NCBI RefSeq assembly: GCF_001183985.1
Contig: NZ_LFZW01000001.1
Span: 4,741,621 to 4,805,620, forward strand
Reading direction: 5' to 3'
Length of the DNA: 64,000 nucleotides
Source: Peribacillus loiseleuriae
GTDB taxonomy: Bacteria; Bacillota; Bacilli; Bacillales; DSM-1321
Made by a program: the position numbers and the translations under genes. The first letter of the stretch is position 1. Every line of letters begins with the position of its first letter. This document shows positions 53,863 through 61,839 of this stretch, piece by piece. Under the pieces are notes generated by a model. The model was not told where the DNA came from, searched no databases, and was given only the letters and a program-made list of their open reading frames with translations.

Positions 53863-55800
53863 TCATGTGAATTGTTTGATGAATCTATAAATAATTAAGC
53901 TATACATTGAAATCTGATAGTCTAAATCAAATGAATTCTCTTGGCGTGGGCCTTGCTTCATTTTTTCAAATGCGTTATTTAGAACTTCAGTGTTCATTAG
54001 TTCTCCTATTTTTGAATCCTTACGCAAAACATCTAATTCATCTATAAAATCATCCCAATACGGCGTCATTCTATGAACACAATCTGCTCCTTGTACACCT
54101 CGAATTGTTTGATTCAATCGGACTTTATCAGGTAAATAAGTTTCCGTAGCTCTTCTAATTAATGATCGTCCTACTCCATTTTGAACGTATTGCTCTTCAG
54201 GTACAGTTAAACAGAAACGAATAACGTTTAGATCATTAGTTGGATCTCGTTTCCATAGCGAATAACGTAACGAAAGCTTGGCGCCTAAAGCACCGGTCGC
54301 ATTCCAAGAATACAGTTCTTCGAAGTGCTTTTTTCTTTCTTCATAAACATTATGTTCGTATGGAGATTGGATCTGTTTAATGCCATGTTCTTCAAGTTTT
54401 GCGAACACGTCCGTTTTACTGGCTAGTTCAGGATTAATGATTAAAGGATATTGATCTGTTTCGTCTGGAAAAAATTTATTCATACTAGGGAAGGCTATTC
54501 TACTAATATTTGGAACCCTTCTTAATCGATTTCCCCCAACCTTTTTACTATATTGATTTAATTCTTTATAAAGGCGAATCCATTTTAATCTTTTTAAAAG
54601 AATTGCGTAATAGTTATAAACAGGTCCCCAAGAAACACTTAAATTTCCCCTACCTCCATTTAATAAAACACCTATTCCTTGTTGTCGAGCTTCTCTAAAG
54701 ATGCCATCAATCCAATTAGAATTTGCAAAAAACTTATATGGCATTTCTAAATATTGAAGTAACTCATCAATTTCTAGTAACGGATTCGTTTCAGCAAAAT
54801 CGTAATAATGATCCCTTATATTCCCAACGAAGTCTACAGTTGAGGAAATAAATGGCCGTTCATCCGCTATTGTATTTTTCGGTGTCCAATCTATAAAATC
54901 TGTAGGTGGGATGGAACTAAATGTATGTAATATTTTATTGTCATTACGTAATGCTCTTGAAGCGAAGCTAACAACTGAACTTGAGTCTAATCCCCCACTT
55001 AAATGCGCTCCTACTCCATGATGTGTTCGTAATCGTGCAGTTACAGCATCTTGAAACACATGGCGAAATGCTTCTTCATATTCCTCATTATTTTTTAAGT
55101 TTAACCGTCCGATATTAGTAATTGTGCAGTATCTCGAAAATGTTATACGACCTTCTTTTAGCGAAAAACTGTGTGAGGGAGGTAATTGTTCAATGTTTTT
55201 AAAGGCAGTAATAGAAGTATCAACAGCATCATTCATACCTGGTATTGCCAAGAACTCTGCTAACCACTGTTCATTTAATTTCCTCTCAACATAAGGAAGT
55301 ACCAAAAGAGGTGCAATCGTTGTACAAAAAGCAAATTTGTTTTCACCTCTATAAAAATATAAAGTACGACTCCCCGAAAAATCCCTTGCCCCAAAAAGCT
55401 TTTGATTTTTCTGGTCCCAAATCATAAAGGCAAAGTCACCAACTAATAATTTAGGACATTCTTCGCCCCATTTTATGTAACTTAATAAGATTAATTTACT
55501 ATCAGGCATACCTTTTCTGTCCGCATAATCCACTTGTAATTTTTCAAATAATTCTTGACGATTATCAATAATAGCATCAGCTGTGATCGCTAATTGTGCT
55601 TCATAATCATAATAAGGCAATGGTTCTCCAATTGATTCAGGTGTAATCCACTGTGCATGACATCCAAGAAAGGTTCTCTCGTCGTTCCATGTTTGCACAT
55701 TATCGGCAGGATATTTCTGCAAAGCATTCATTAGTCCTCTACCGTTCTCAATCGATATAGGCTCGTCATTAAAATGAATAATTCCGGTTATTGCACTCAT
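53863..55800 (-). CDS. Lasso cyclase C (asparagine synthetase homologue)
   Basis: 645 residues; AAGGAGG precedes ATG. The N-terminal glutaminase-like domain lacks the catalytic Cys (starts MSAITGIIHF), as is usual for lasso cyclases. The C-terminal synthetase domain has the ATP-pyrophosphatase loop HLSGGLDSSSVVSFASRAL (about 265-283). It adenylates the ring Asp/Glu side chain and joins it to the core N-terminus. It is the only cyclase in the window, so both A1 and A2 would need it. Followed after 15 bp by A2. Operator-like palindromes lie upstream. Confidence 0.93.
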   Translation of the reverse strand: MSAITGIIHFNDEPISIENGRGLMNALQKYPADNVQTWNDERTFLGCHAQWITPESIGEPLPYYDYEAQLAITADAIIDNRQELFEKLQVDYADRKGMPDSKLILLSYIKWGEECPKLLVGDFAFMIWDQKNQKLFGARDFSGSRTLYFYRGENKFAFCTTIAPLLVLPYVERKLNEQWLAEFLAIPGMNDAVDTSITAFKNIEQLPPSHSFSLKEGRITFSRYCTITNIGRLNLKNNEEYEEAFRHVFQDAVTARLRTHHGVGAHLSGGLDSSSVVSFASRALRNDNKILHTFSSIPPTDFIDWTPKNTIADERPFISSTVDFVGNIRDHYYDFAETNPLLEIDELLQYLEMPYKFFANSNWIDGIFREARQQGIGVLLNGGRGNLSVSWGPVYNYYAILLKRLKWIRLYKELNQYSKKVGGNRLRRVPNISRIAFPSMNKFFPDETDQYPLIINPELASKTDVFAKLEEHGIKQIQSPYEHNVYEERKKHFEELYSWNATGALGAKLSLRYSLWKRDPTNDLNVIRFCLTVPEEQYVQNGVGRSLIRRATETYLPDKVRLNQTIRGVQGADCVHRMTPYWDDFIDELDVLRKDSKIGELMNTEVLNNAFEKMKQGPRQENSFDLDYQISMYSLIIYRFIKQFT

Positions 55801-55951
55801 TTTTTCCTCCTTGAACGCAGTTAGTGAACGGAGTCATAATGGATGATTGTTACCAAGTGACTCATTCATCTTCTTAAGGTGAATGGACTAAATCGAAAGT
55901 CCTGTGATATTTAGCTACCTTCCATAATCCCAATCATGCTACACAACAATA

Positions 55952-55967
55952 GTTCTATATAAAGAAC
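55952..55967. promoter_or_regulatory. SinR-type operator candidate before the lasso cyclase gene
   Basis: GTTCTATATAAAGAAC, a perfect GTTC-N8-GAAC palindrome with one exact GTTCTTT arm on the minus strand, overlapping a possible TATATA -10. It lies about 150 bp before the cyclase ATG. Confidence 0.7.
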
Positions 55968-56043
55968 ACACATGTAATAAAAAATAGCAAATTTCCTTTA
56001 TCATATCTGCCATTAATTAATACTTAGTATCCACTTCAATGTT

Positions 56044-56059
56044 ATTCATTATAAAGAAC
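56044..56059. promoter_or_regulatory. SinR-type operator candidate, second site upstream of the cyclase
   Basis: ATTCATTATAAAGAAC: 15 of 16 bases identical to the operator inside the EPS promoter (GTTCATTATAAAGAAC), 92 bp from the first cyclase-side site. Confidence 0.65.
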
Positions 56060-56180
56060 AGTTACTTTTTTAATATCATCCTTTCTATAACCTGTCAATC
56101 ACTTTTGAATGCTTTGTGTACTGATTTTTTTGCGGTTTCATTATTAAAGAAAAGATTAAGTAAAAAAGATGCCGTTCTTT

Positions 56181-56366
56181 CTATTTATTTCGCTGCATCA
56201 GTAATATATCGAGCTTTGTTTCAATTCTATTTAACGTTTGCAGAAGGTTTTCTTCAAAGTCGGATTCTTTTAGATCTCTTTTTTGGGCCATTTCATATAT
56301 GAATTGCTGCTGGTATCTCAATACCTTGGTAGAGGGGTTGATTTTTTTTCCATTCCTTGCTTCCAA
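56181..56366 (-). CDS. Small hypothetical protein
   Basis: 61 codons from TTG, after AGGAAGTG. A basic N-terminus (EARNGKKINPSTKVLRYQQQ) is followed by two amphipathic helices (FIYEMAQKRDLKESDFEENL, LNRIETKLDILLMQ). The heptad-like Leu/Ile spacing suggests a coiled coil. Family not recognised. It lies upstream of the lasso cyclase on the same strand. Confidence 0.45.
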   Translation of the reverse strand: MEARNGKKINPSTKVLRYQQQFIYEMAQKRDLKESDFEENLLQTLNRIETKLDILLMQRNK

Positions 56367-56369
56367 CTT

Positions 56370-57351
56370 CTATCACTTCCTCTTACATAGTAAAAACGTC
56401 CTTTTATATAAATCTTAGCTTTTCTTTTTATGCATATATGACGGGATATTTAGAGTTTTGGAACTGCCTTAATAGATAACCTCTTTTTTGTCCCCATCAA
56501 TTGTCTGAATTTTCCGCCAAATCATTCAATTTTTCTATACTCCTTATGCAGGAACCAGATTATCAAGGCATTGGCTTTAAGTCTCTTGCCTTGCACTCTT
56601 TCAATGCTTATCATTTTCTATAGTATAATCGATCTATTTTGTTCTTGTTCAAGAAATTAAATTCTCTATTAAGAATACTATATGTCATATCTCCTATATT
56701 TTCAATCTAGCTATACTGTAATGGCACTCATTTTGTCAAAATTTTTTTCGACAATTATCCCACTGAACGTTCTCGTTTTAATCCATTTTTATGCTCTTCC
56801 CTACATCCATTCTCTCCTCATACATACTATTTCTTCTTTCACTTTATGGTCATTTTTCCCTGTCCCCTTTTACTTCCCCCTACATGTATTGAGAATCAAA
56901 TGGGGTTGAGCTAATTTTTTCTATTATAGATAAGAAACTTTATCGCACACATAATGGGGAATTTCTATCATTATTTTTGTCGAATCATATTATATATTAG
57001 CGAAATATTCTAATAGGTTTATACAAAAAAATATACAATTCTCTTAATTAGTAAATGGTGATTTTAACATTGTTTCCATAAATCATGGTACACTTTCCTT
57101 TTTACATACATTTCATAGGGGGATTTAGTAGGATAAAAAAATTAAAAGTATGGCTCATTGCTTATTTTCCCCTTTAAACAGACTCTTTCAGCGCTCTCGG
57201 CTCAACATGTTTTTACGATGAATCAGCATTTTTTAGTTTGCTAAATAAGTTGGGGCCCAATGAGAAAATAATTAATAAGTGGATATAGTATACCTAGAAA
57301 ATGTTTCCATGTTAAAATTAATAGGACTACTATTATATAAGGAGAATGGCA
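56370..57351. other. Gene-free AT-rich region, about 1 kb
   Basis: No coding frame with a ribosome site was found. A plus-strand hydrophobic frame at 56682-56909 lacks a ribosome site and looks like chance T-rich sequence. A lone GTTCTTG...CAAGAA palindrome at 56641-56655 is noted. The last part should contain the promoter of the next gene. Confidence 0.4.
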
Positions 57352-59259
57352 ATGATTAATAGAATAAACGGGTTACGTGCTATTACATCGGTTGCTTTAG
57401 CATCGTTATTATTTATCGGCACTGTAGATGTTTCTGCAGCAACACTTATTGGCAAAGATTTGTATAGCCAAAATGAGGTTTCCATTGAAATCGATGGCAA
57501 GAGAGTCTACTTCAATGATCCTATATTGAATAAGAGCGGAAATATACTTTTGCCGATGAGAGATTTTTATGAAGCCATACAGGCAAGTGTATCCTGGGAC
57601 AAAGAAGCTCTAACAGCTAGTTCCGTTAAAAATGGAAAAACAGTCGATCTTACGATTGATTCTACGATTGCTAAAGTGAATGGTAAGAATATTTCAATGA
57701 ATGTAGCACCCATGATGTATAAGGATCGTACCTATATCCCATTACGGTTTGTTAGCGAAAACCTCGATGGCAGCGTCTACTGGGATCCAGAACAGCAAAA
57801 GGTCCAAATTAAATTAAACGATTCCGTAGAAACCCCACCAGCACCTTCGGGAGATCCATATGTTCTACATATGAATAACAAGCGAATTGTCATGGATGAT
57901 CCTGTCGTAATCAAAGAAGGTAGATCATATATCCCTGCTTCCTATTTTTATCAATACTTAGAAAACACTTCGGGATCTTGGCTATCTGAGCAGGATTTTG
58001 AATTACAGATTGCCGGATTAATCTTTGTTTTTTCAGATAAAAGTAGTACTGTTCTTTTAAATCAAGAAACCGTATTAATGGAAGAAAAACCGTTTATTCA
58101 ATCAGGTGACATGTATGTTCCTATTCATTTTCTTGTGAATGCCCTAGGGGGGAGTTTAAAAAACCTCACGGATAAAAAAGAATTATATATTTATCTTGAT
58201 CATTATATGTTTGTCAGTGACTTTATGAAAAAACACGAAGGTGCGACGTCTCGCCCGGAACCTGTTCCTAGTGCTCGGTTAGAAGGAACACGTAGTTTAT
58301 TAGTGAGTGATAATCCAGAGACGTTAACACCAGATCTCGTGCCAACGGAAACGGCTACACTTGCCCAACATAAAATCCAATCAACTTCTACAACAAGTGA
58401 GCACCGGATTTTTGGATGGCATGTTAATAATCTTGGAACGAAAGCTACGATTGCGATTACGATTCAGAACACATCTACAAGTAATAGTATTGAGATCACA
58501 GAATCGAAAGGTTATAGCAAGATCAGTGGCAGTAGTTGGAATAACTATGATGTTGGCTTGCCAATTGGGGATGCAGTCTTAAATGGCCGGCTGAAAAATT
58601 CAGCTAGTAAAGGCATGATGATTAAACCTGGTGAAACGAAAACAATCGAAACATACGAGTTATATCCAAATTACATGCTTGGATTTTTACAAGATTTAGA
58701 TATTCGCTCTACGAATGGTGGTTCGAGTGATTACACGATTCGCACCGTTTTAGCCAAAAACAATGAAGACGTAACACAAATTCATTCCGAGCCGGTCTTA
58801 ATTGATGAGTACGCAGCCCACCCAAGAGGAGCTTGGCCACAATCAACCATTGTTGCCGATTTGCCAGCCTATACAGTTGACTCACCTGAAGTCGGTTATA
58901 ATATTTCTAATGGGAAAACCGATCATCTACTAACTGTAGAAAAATCTCTATCCACAATCAACGGCTCGATTGGAAATCCTGGTCATTTCGGTATGACTTA
59001 CAAAGTAAATATTCCAATTATCAACCCCACTGGAATACCCCAAGTCATAAAAGTAAAACTCGCCGGCAGAGGTGGGCTGTATAGCGGAGCTGTGAAAATG
59101 AACGGAGAAGTTTACTTAGTCCCTACCCTCAAACCCGGAACCGAATATGTCATGTTGCCTGACTATACAATACTGGGTGAAAAGGAAACCATTAGTATAG
59201 AAATTATGCACGCTGGAGGCGTTAACTTGCCGGCTGCTATTTATGTGGAAACGGAGTAA
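57352..59259 (+). CDS. Secreted copper-amine-oxidase N-domain protein, tandem copy 1
   Basis: 635 residues from ATG 57352, seven bases after AAGGAG; the ATG at 57346 is too close to it. Signal peptide (MINRINGLRAITSVALASLL... SAATL). Two copper-amine-oxidase N-like repeats (about 35-160: ILLPMRDFYEAIQASVSWDK, YIPLRFVSENLDGSVYWDPE; and about 170-290: YIPASYFYQYLENTSG, MYVPIHFLVNALGG). The C-terminal beta-rich domain (~310-635: RSLLVSDNPETLTPD, RIFGWHVNNLGTKATIAI, HPRGAWPQS) was not recognised. About 75% identical by eye to the next gene. Confidence 0.85.
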   Translation: MINRINGLRAITSVALASLLFIGTVDVSAATLIGKDLYSQNEVSIEIDGKRVYFNDPILNKSGNILLPMRDFYEAIQASVSWDKEALTASSVKNGKTVDLTIDSTIAKVNGKNISMNVAPMMYKDRTYIPLRFVSENLDGSVYWDPEQQKVQIKLNDSVETPPAPSGDPYVLHMNNKRIVMDDPVVIKEGRSYIPASYFYQYLENTSGSWLSEQDFELQIAGLIFVFSDKSSTVLLNQETVLMEEKPFIQSGDMYVPIHFLVNALGGSLKNLTDKKELYIYLDHYMFVSDFMKKHEGATSRPEPVPSARLEGTRSLLVSDNPETLTPDLVPTETATLAQHKIQSTSTTSEHRIFGWHVNNLGTKATIAITIQNTSTSNSIEITESKGYSKISGSSWNNYDVGLPIGDAVLNGRLKNSASKGMMIKPGETKTIETYELYPNYMLGFLQDLDIRSTNGGSSDYTIRTVLAKNNEDVTQIHSEPVLIDEYAAHPRGAWPQSTIVADLPAYTVDSPEVGYNISNGKTDHLLTVEKSLSTINGSIGNPGHFGMTYKVNIPIINPTGIPQVIKVKLAGRGGLYSGAVKMNGEVYLVPTLKPGTEYVMLPDYTILGEKETISIEIMHAGGVNLPAAIYVETE

Positions 59260-59344
59260 GTTTAGATTTTTGCAATATAACGATTCGAGGAAGGATAAGC
59301 CCTTTTCCCTCATAAATTTTTTTAAAATAGAAAAGAGCTATCTC

Positions 59345-59378
59345 ATAACGAAAGGGTCTGCCCCTTTTGTTGGATCAT
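59345..59378. repeat. Short palindrome sharing the CATAACGAAAGGGTC motif
   Basis: CATAACGAAAGGGTCTGCCC followed by CTTTTGTT forms a small inverted repeat; the first 15 bases recur exactly at the left end of the inverted repeat at 61706. Probably a deleted form of the same element. Confidence 0.55.
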
Positions 59379-59435
59379 ATACTTTTGTGACTAATACTTG
59401 TACTAAAAAAACTATTTATTTACAGATATCTGGTT

Positions 59436-59525
59436 GGTGCCAAGTGTCCTAAATTTCTAAGCAAAAAGAAAGATTCTGCATAGAATCTCTGCAGAACCTT
59501 TCTTTAACGGGACATAGGACCTATC
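59436..59525 (+). terminator. Terminator within an imperfect inverted repeat
   Basis: AAAGAAAGATTCTGCA / TGCAGAACCTTTCTTT forms a strong hairpin (59465-59505). It is flanked by GGTGCCAAGTGTCC and GGGACATAGGACC, which are loosely complementary, giving a larger nested structure between the two tandem genes. Confidence 0.6.
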
Positions 59526-59591
59526 TCTGTATTATTTTTACATGTTATAATTAGGAAGAGTATTTACTATTATTATATAAGGAGAGTAATA

Positions 59592-61502
59592 ATGTTTAAT
59601 AGAATTAGAGGATTATATGTATTTACAATTGCCGCTTTAACTTCTTTAATATTTATTGGCCATCAAGATGTTTCTGCTGCGACACTTGTTGGGGAAAATT
59701 TATACAAGAAAGACGTTTCAATTCTTATTAATGGGAACAAGATTAATATTAAAGACCCCATTCTTAATAAAGGAGACCATATTCTATTACCAATGAGAGA
59801 TTTCTATGAAGCCATAGACGCAAATGTACTTTGGAGCAAGGAAACTCAAACGGCTAGTGCCATTAGAAATGGGAAAACAGTTGACCTTACGATAAATTCT
59901 ACTATTGCTAAAGTGAATGGAAGTAATGTCAGTATGAAAGTTGCTCCATTGCTATTTCAGAATAGAACCTACATCCCACTACGATTCGTTAGTGAAAACT
60001 TAGATGGGAAAGTAAATTGGAATCAAGGGGAACAAAAGGTTGAGGTAACATTAGATAATACCTCTGAAAATACGCCCACTCCCACTCCTCCAGTAGATTC
60101 TTATGTTTTACACATGAATAACAAAAGAATTGTCATGGATGATCCGTTAATCATCAAAGAAGGAAGGTCTTATATACCTGCTACCTACTTTTATGAGCAT
60201 CTAGACAATTCTTCTGGAAATTGGTTATCTAATCAAGTCTTAGAATTGCAGATTGCCGGGTTGATCTTTGAATTTTCTGACGGGAAGAATACTGTCCTTG
60301 TCAATCAAGAACCCGTAGTAATGAATGAAAAACCTTTTATTCAATCAGGTAAAATGTATGTTCCTGTTCAATTTCTTGTTAATGCTTTAGGGGGGAATCT
60401 ACGTAACCTTCCTGATAAAAAAGAATTGTATATTTATCTGAATCATTTTATGTTTATTAGTGATTTCATGGAAAAATATGATGGTGTATCCCCTCGCCCT
60501 GAATATGTGCCTAACGCCCGTTTAGAAGGAACTAGAAGCTTGTTAGTGAGTGATAATCCAGAGACATTGACCCAAGATCAAATACCAAGCACAACCGCCA
60601 CACTTGCTCAGCATGTCATTCAATCAACATCTATAACAAATGAACATCGGATTTTTGGATGGCATTTCAATAAACTTGGAACAAAAGCTACGATCGCTAT
60701 TACTATTCAAAATACATCTGCAAGTAATAGTATTAAAATTTCAAATGCTAAAGGCTATACGAAATCCAGTGGAAATAGCTGGATTAATTATGATATTGGC
60801 TTACCTATTGCTGATGCCACCTTAAGTGGACAGTTAAAAAATTCAGATAGTGCAGGCATGATTATTCAGCCTGGTGAAACAAAAACAATCGAAACATATG
60901 AGCTATATCCGGATTACGTTGTTGGGTTTATACAAGATATAGATATACAATCCATCAACGGTGGGACTAGTGATTATACGATTCGAACAGTCTTAGCTAC
61001 AAATAATGAAGATTTAACGCAAATTCATTCAGATCCCATCTTACTTGATAAAACTGCAGCCCACCCAAGAGGAGCTTGGCCACAATCCATGATTATTGCT
61101 GACTTACCTACCTATACAGTTGGCTCCCCGGAAGTTGGGTATAATATTTCTAATGGAAAAACGGATCATCTATTAACTGAACAAAATTCTTTATCACCAA
61201 TCAATGGATCGATTGGGAACCCTGGTCATTTTGGCATGACATATAAAGTAAATATCCCAATAAGTAATCCTACTGGAGAGGCAAAAATAATAACAGTGAA
61301 ACTAGCTGGTAGAGGAGGACTGTATAACGGAGCTGTGAAAATGAATGGAGTCGTTCAATTAATTCCTACTCTTAAGCCAGGAACAGAATATGTTGAACTT
61401 CCTAACTATACCCTCACTGGTCAAGCAGTGACTCTTAGCCTAGAAATTATGCATGCTGGTGGAGCTAACTTACCAGTTGCTATTTATGTAGAGTCTAAAT
61501 AG
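59592..61502 (+). CDS. Secreted copper-amine-oxidase N-domain protein, tandem copy 2
   Basis: 636 residues. Same architecture as copy 1: signal peptide (MFNRIRGLYVFTIAALTSLI... SAATL), two copper-amine-oxidase N-like repeats (LLPMRDFYEAIDANVLWSKE, YIPLRFVSENLDGKVNWNQG; SYIPATYFYEHLDNSSG), and the shared C-terminal domain (GTRSLLVSDNPETL, HRIFGWHFNKLGTKATIAIT, AAHPRGAWPQSM). The 5' sequence TATTATATAAGGAGA is also shared with copy 1, showing that the duplication included the ribosome site. Likely wall-associated; no function is known. Confidence 0.85.
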   Translation: MFNRIRGLYVFTIAALTSLIFIGHQDVSAATLVGENLYKKDVSILINGNKINIKDPILNKGDHILLPMRDFYEAIDANVLWSKETQTASAIRNGKTVDLTINSTIAKVNGSNVSMKVAPLLFQNRTYIPLRFVSENLDGKVNWNQGEQKVEVTLDNTSENTPTPTPPVDSYVLHMNNKRIVMDDPLIIKEGRSYIPATYFYEHLDNSSGNWLSNQVLELQIAGLIFEFSDGKNTVLVNQEPVVMNEKPFIQSGKMYVPVQFLVNALGGNLRNLPDKKELYIYLNHFMFISDFMEKYDGVSPRPEYVPNARLEGTRSLLVSDNPETLTQDQIPSTTATLAQHVIQSTSITNEHRIFGWHFNKLGTKATIAITIQNTSASNSIKISNAKGYTKSSGNSWINYDIGLPIADATLSGQLKNSDSAGMIIQPGETKTIETYELYPDYVVGFIQDIDIQSINGGTSDYTIRTVLATNNEDLTQIHSDPILLDKTAAHPRGAWPQSMIIADLPTYTVGSPEVGYNISNGKTDHLLTEQNSLSPINGSIGNPGHFGMTYKVNIPISNPTGEAKIITVKLAGRGGLYNGAVKMNGVVQLIPTLKPGTEYVELPNYTLTGQAVTLSLEIMHAGGANLPVAIYVESK

Positions 61503-61556
61503 TTTGTTCTATCGTTTATTTTATATGAAATTGAAAGATGATGTACCCTATCTCTA

Positions 61557-61676
61557 TTTAAATGGCTATGTTAAACAATATTGTTGTTAAAAAGATTTTT
61601 GGCTCATTCGTGTGAAACCGTGGTTTCACACAAATGAGCCAAAAATCAACAACGTTATATAATATAGCCATTTAAA
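61557..61676. mobile_element. MITE-like palindrome, ~120 bp
   Basis: Two near-complementary arms. Left: ATTTAAATGGCTATGTTAAA, then GATTTTTGGCTCATTCGTG, ending TGTGAAACC. Right: GGTTTCACAC, AAATGAGCCAAAAATC, AACAACGTTATATAATATAG, CCATTTAAAT. The loop is 2 bases. The size and terminal repeats suggest a non-autonomous element; no gene is inside. Confidence 0.65.
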
Positions 61677-61705
61677 TAAATCACCAAACTACAAAAGGGT
61701 TGTCC

Positions 61706-61806
61706 CATAACGAAAGGGTCAGATCCCGCAACGACTATATACAGATTATAGTTAGTATTTTACTACTATATACTGTGTATAGAGTGCGAGGTCTGACCCT
61801 TTTGTT
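61706..61806. repeat. Imperfect inverted repeat between convergent genes
   Basis: CATAACGAAAGGGTCAGATC at the left pairs with GAGGTCTGACCCTTTTGTTC at the right; the inner arms CTATATACAG and CTGTGTATAG also pair. About 100 bp, between the tandem surface gene and the S-layer gene. It can act as a bidirectional terminator and may be a MITE. Confidence 0.6.
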
Positions 61807-61839
61807 CATTAATTCTCATATAATTAGTAAACAGTGAAA

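Noticed and set aside
53863-55800. A housekeeping asparagine synthetase (asnB)
   Set aside because: The N-terminal catalytic Cys is missing and the next gene is a lasso precursor 15 bp away, so it is a lasso cyclase.
56641-56655. GTTCTTGTTCAAGAA as a further SinR operator
   Set aside because: Arm spacing differs from the other sites and no gene start is nearby on either strand.
56682-56909. Plus-strand hydrophobic frame of 75 codons
   Set aside because: No ribosome site, T-rich low-complexity sequence, and no transmembrane positive-inside pattern; likely chance.
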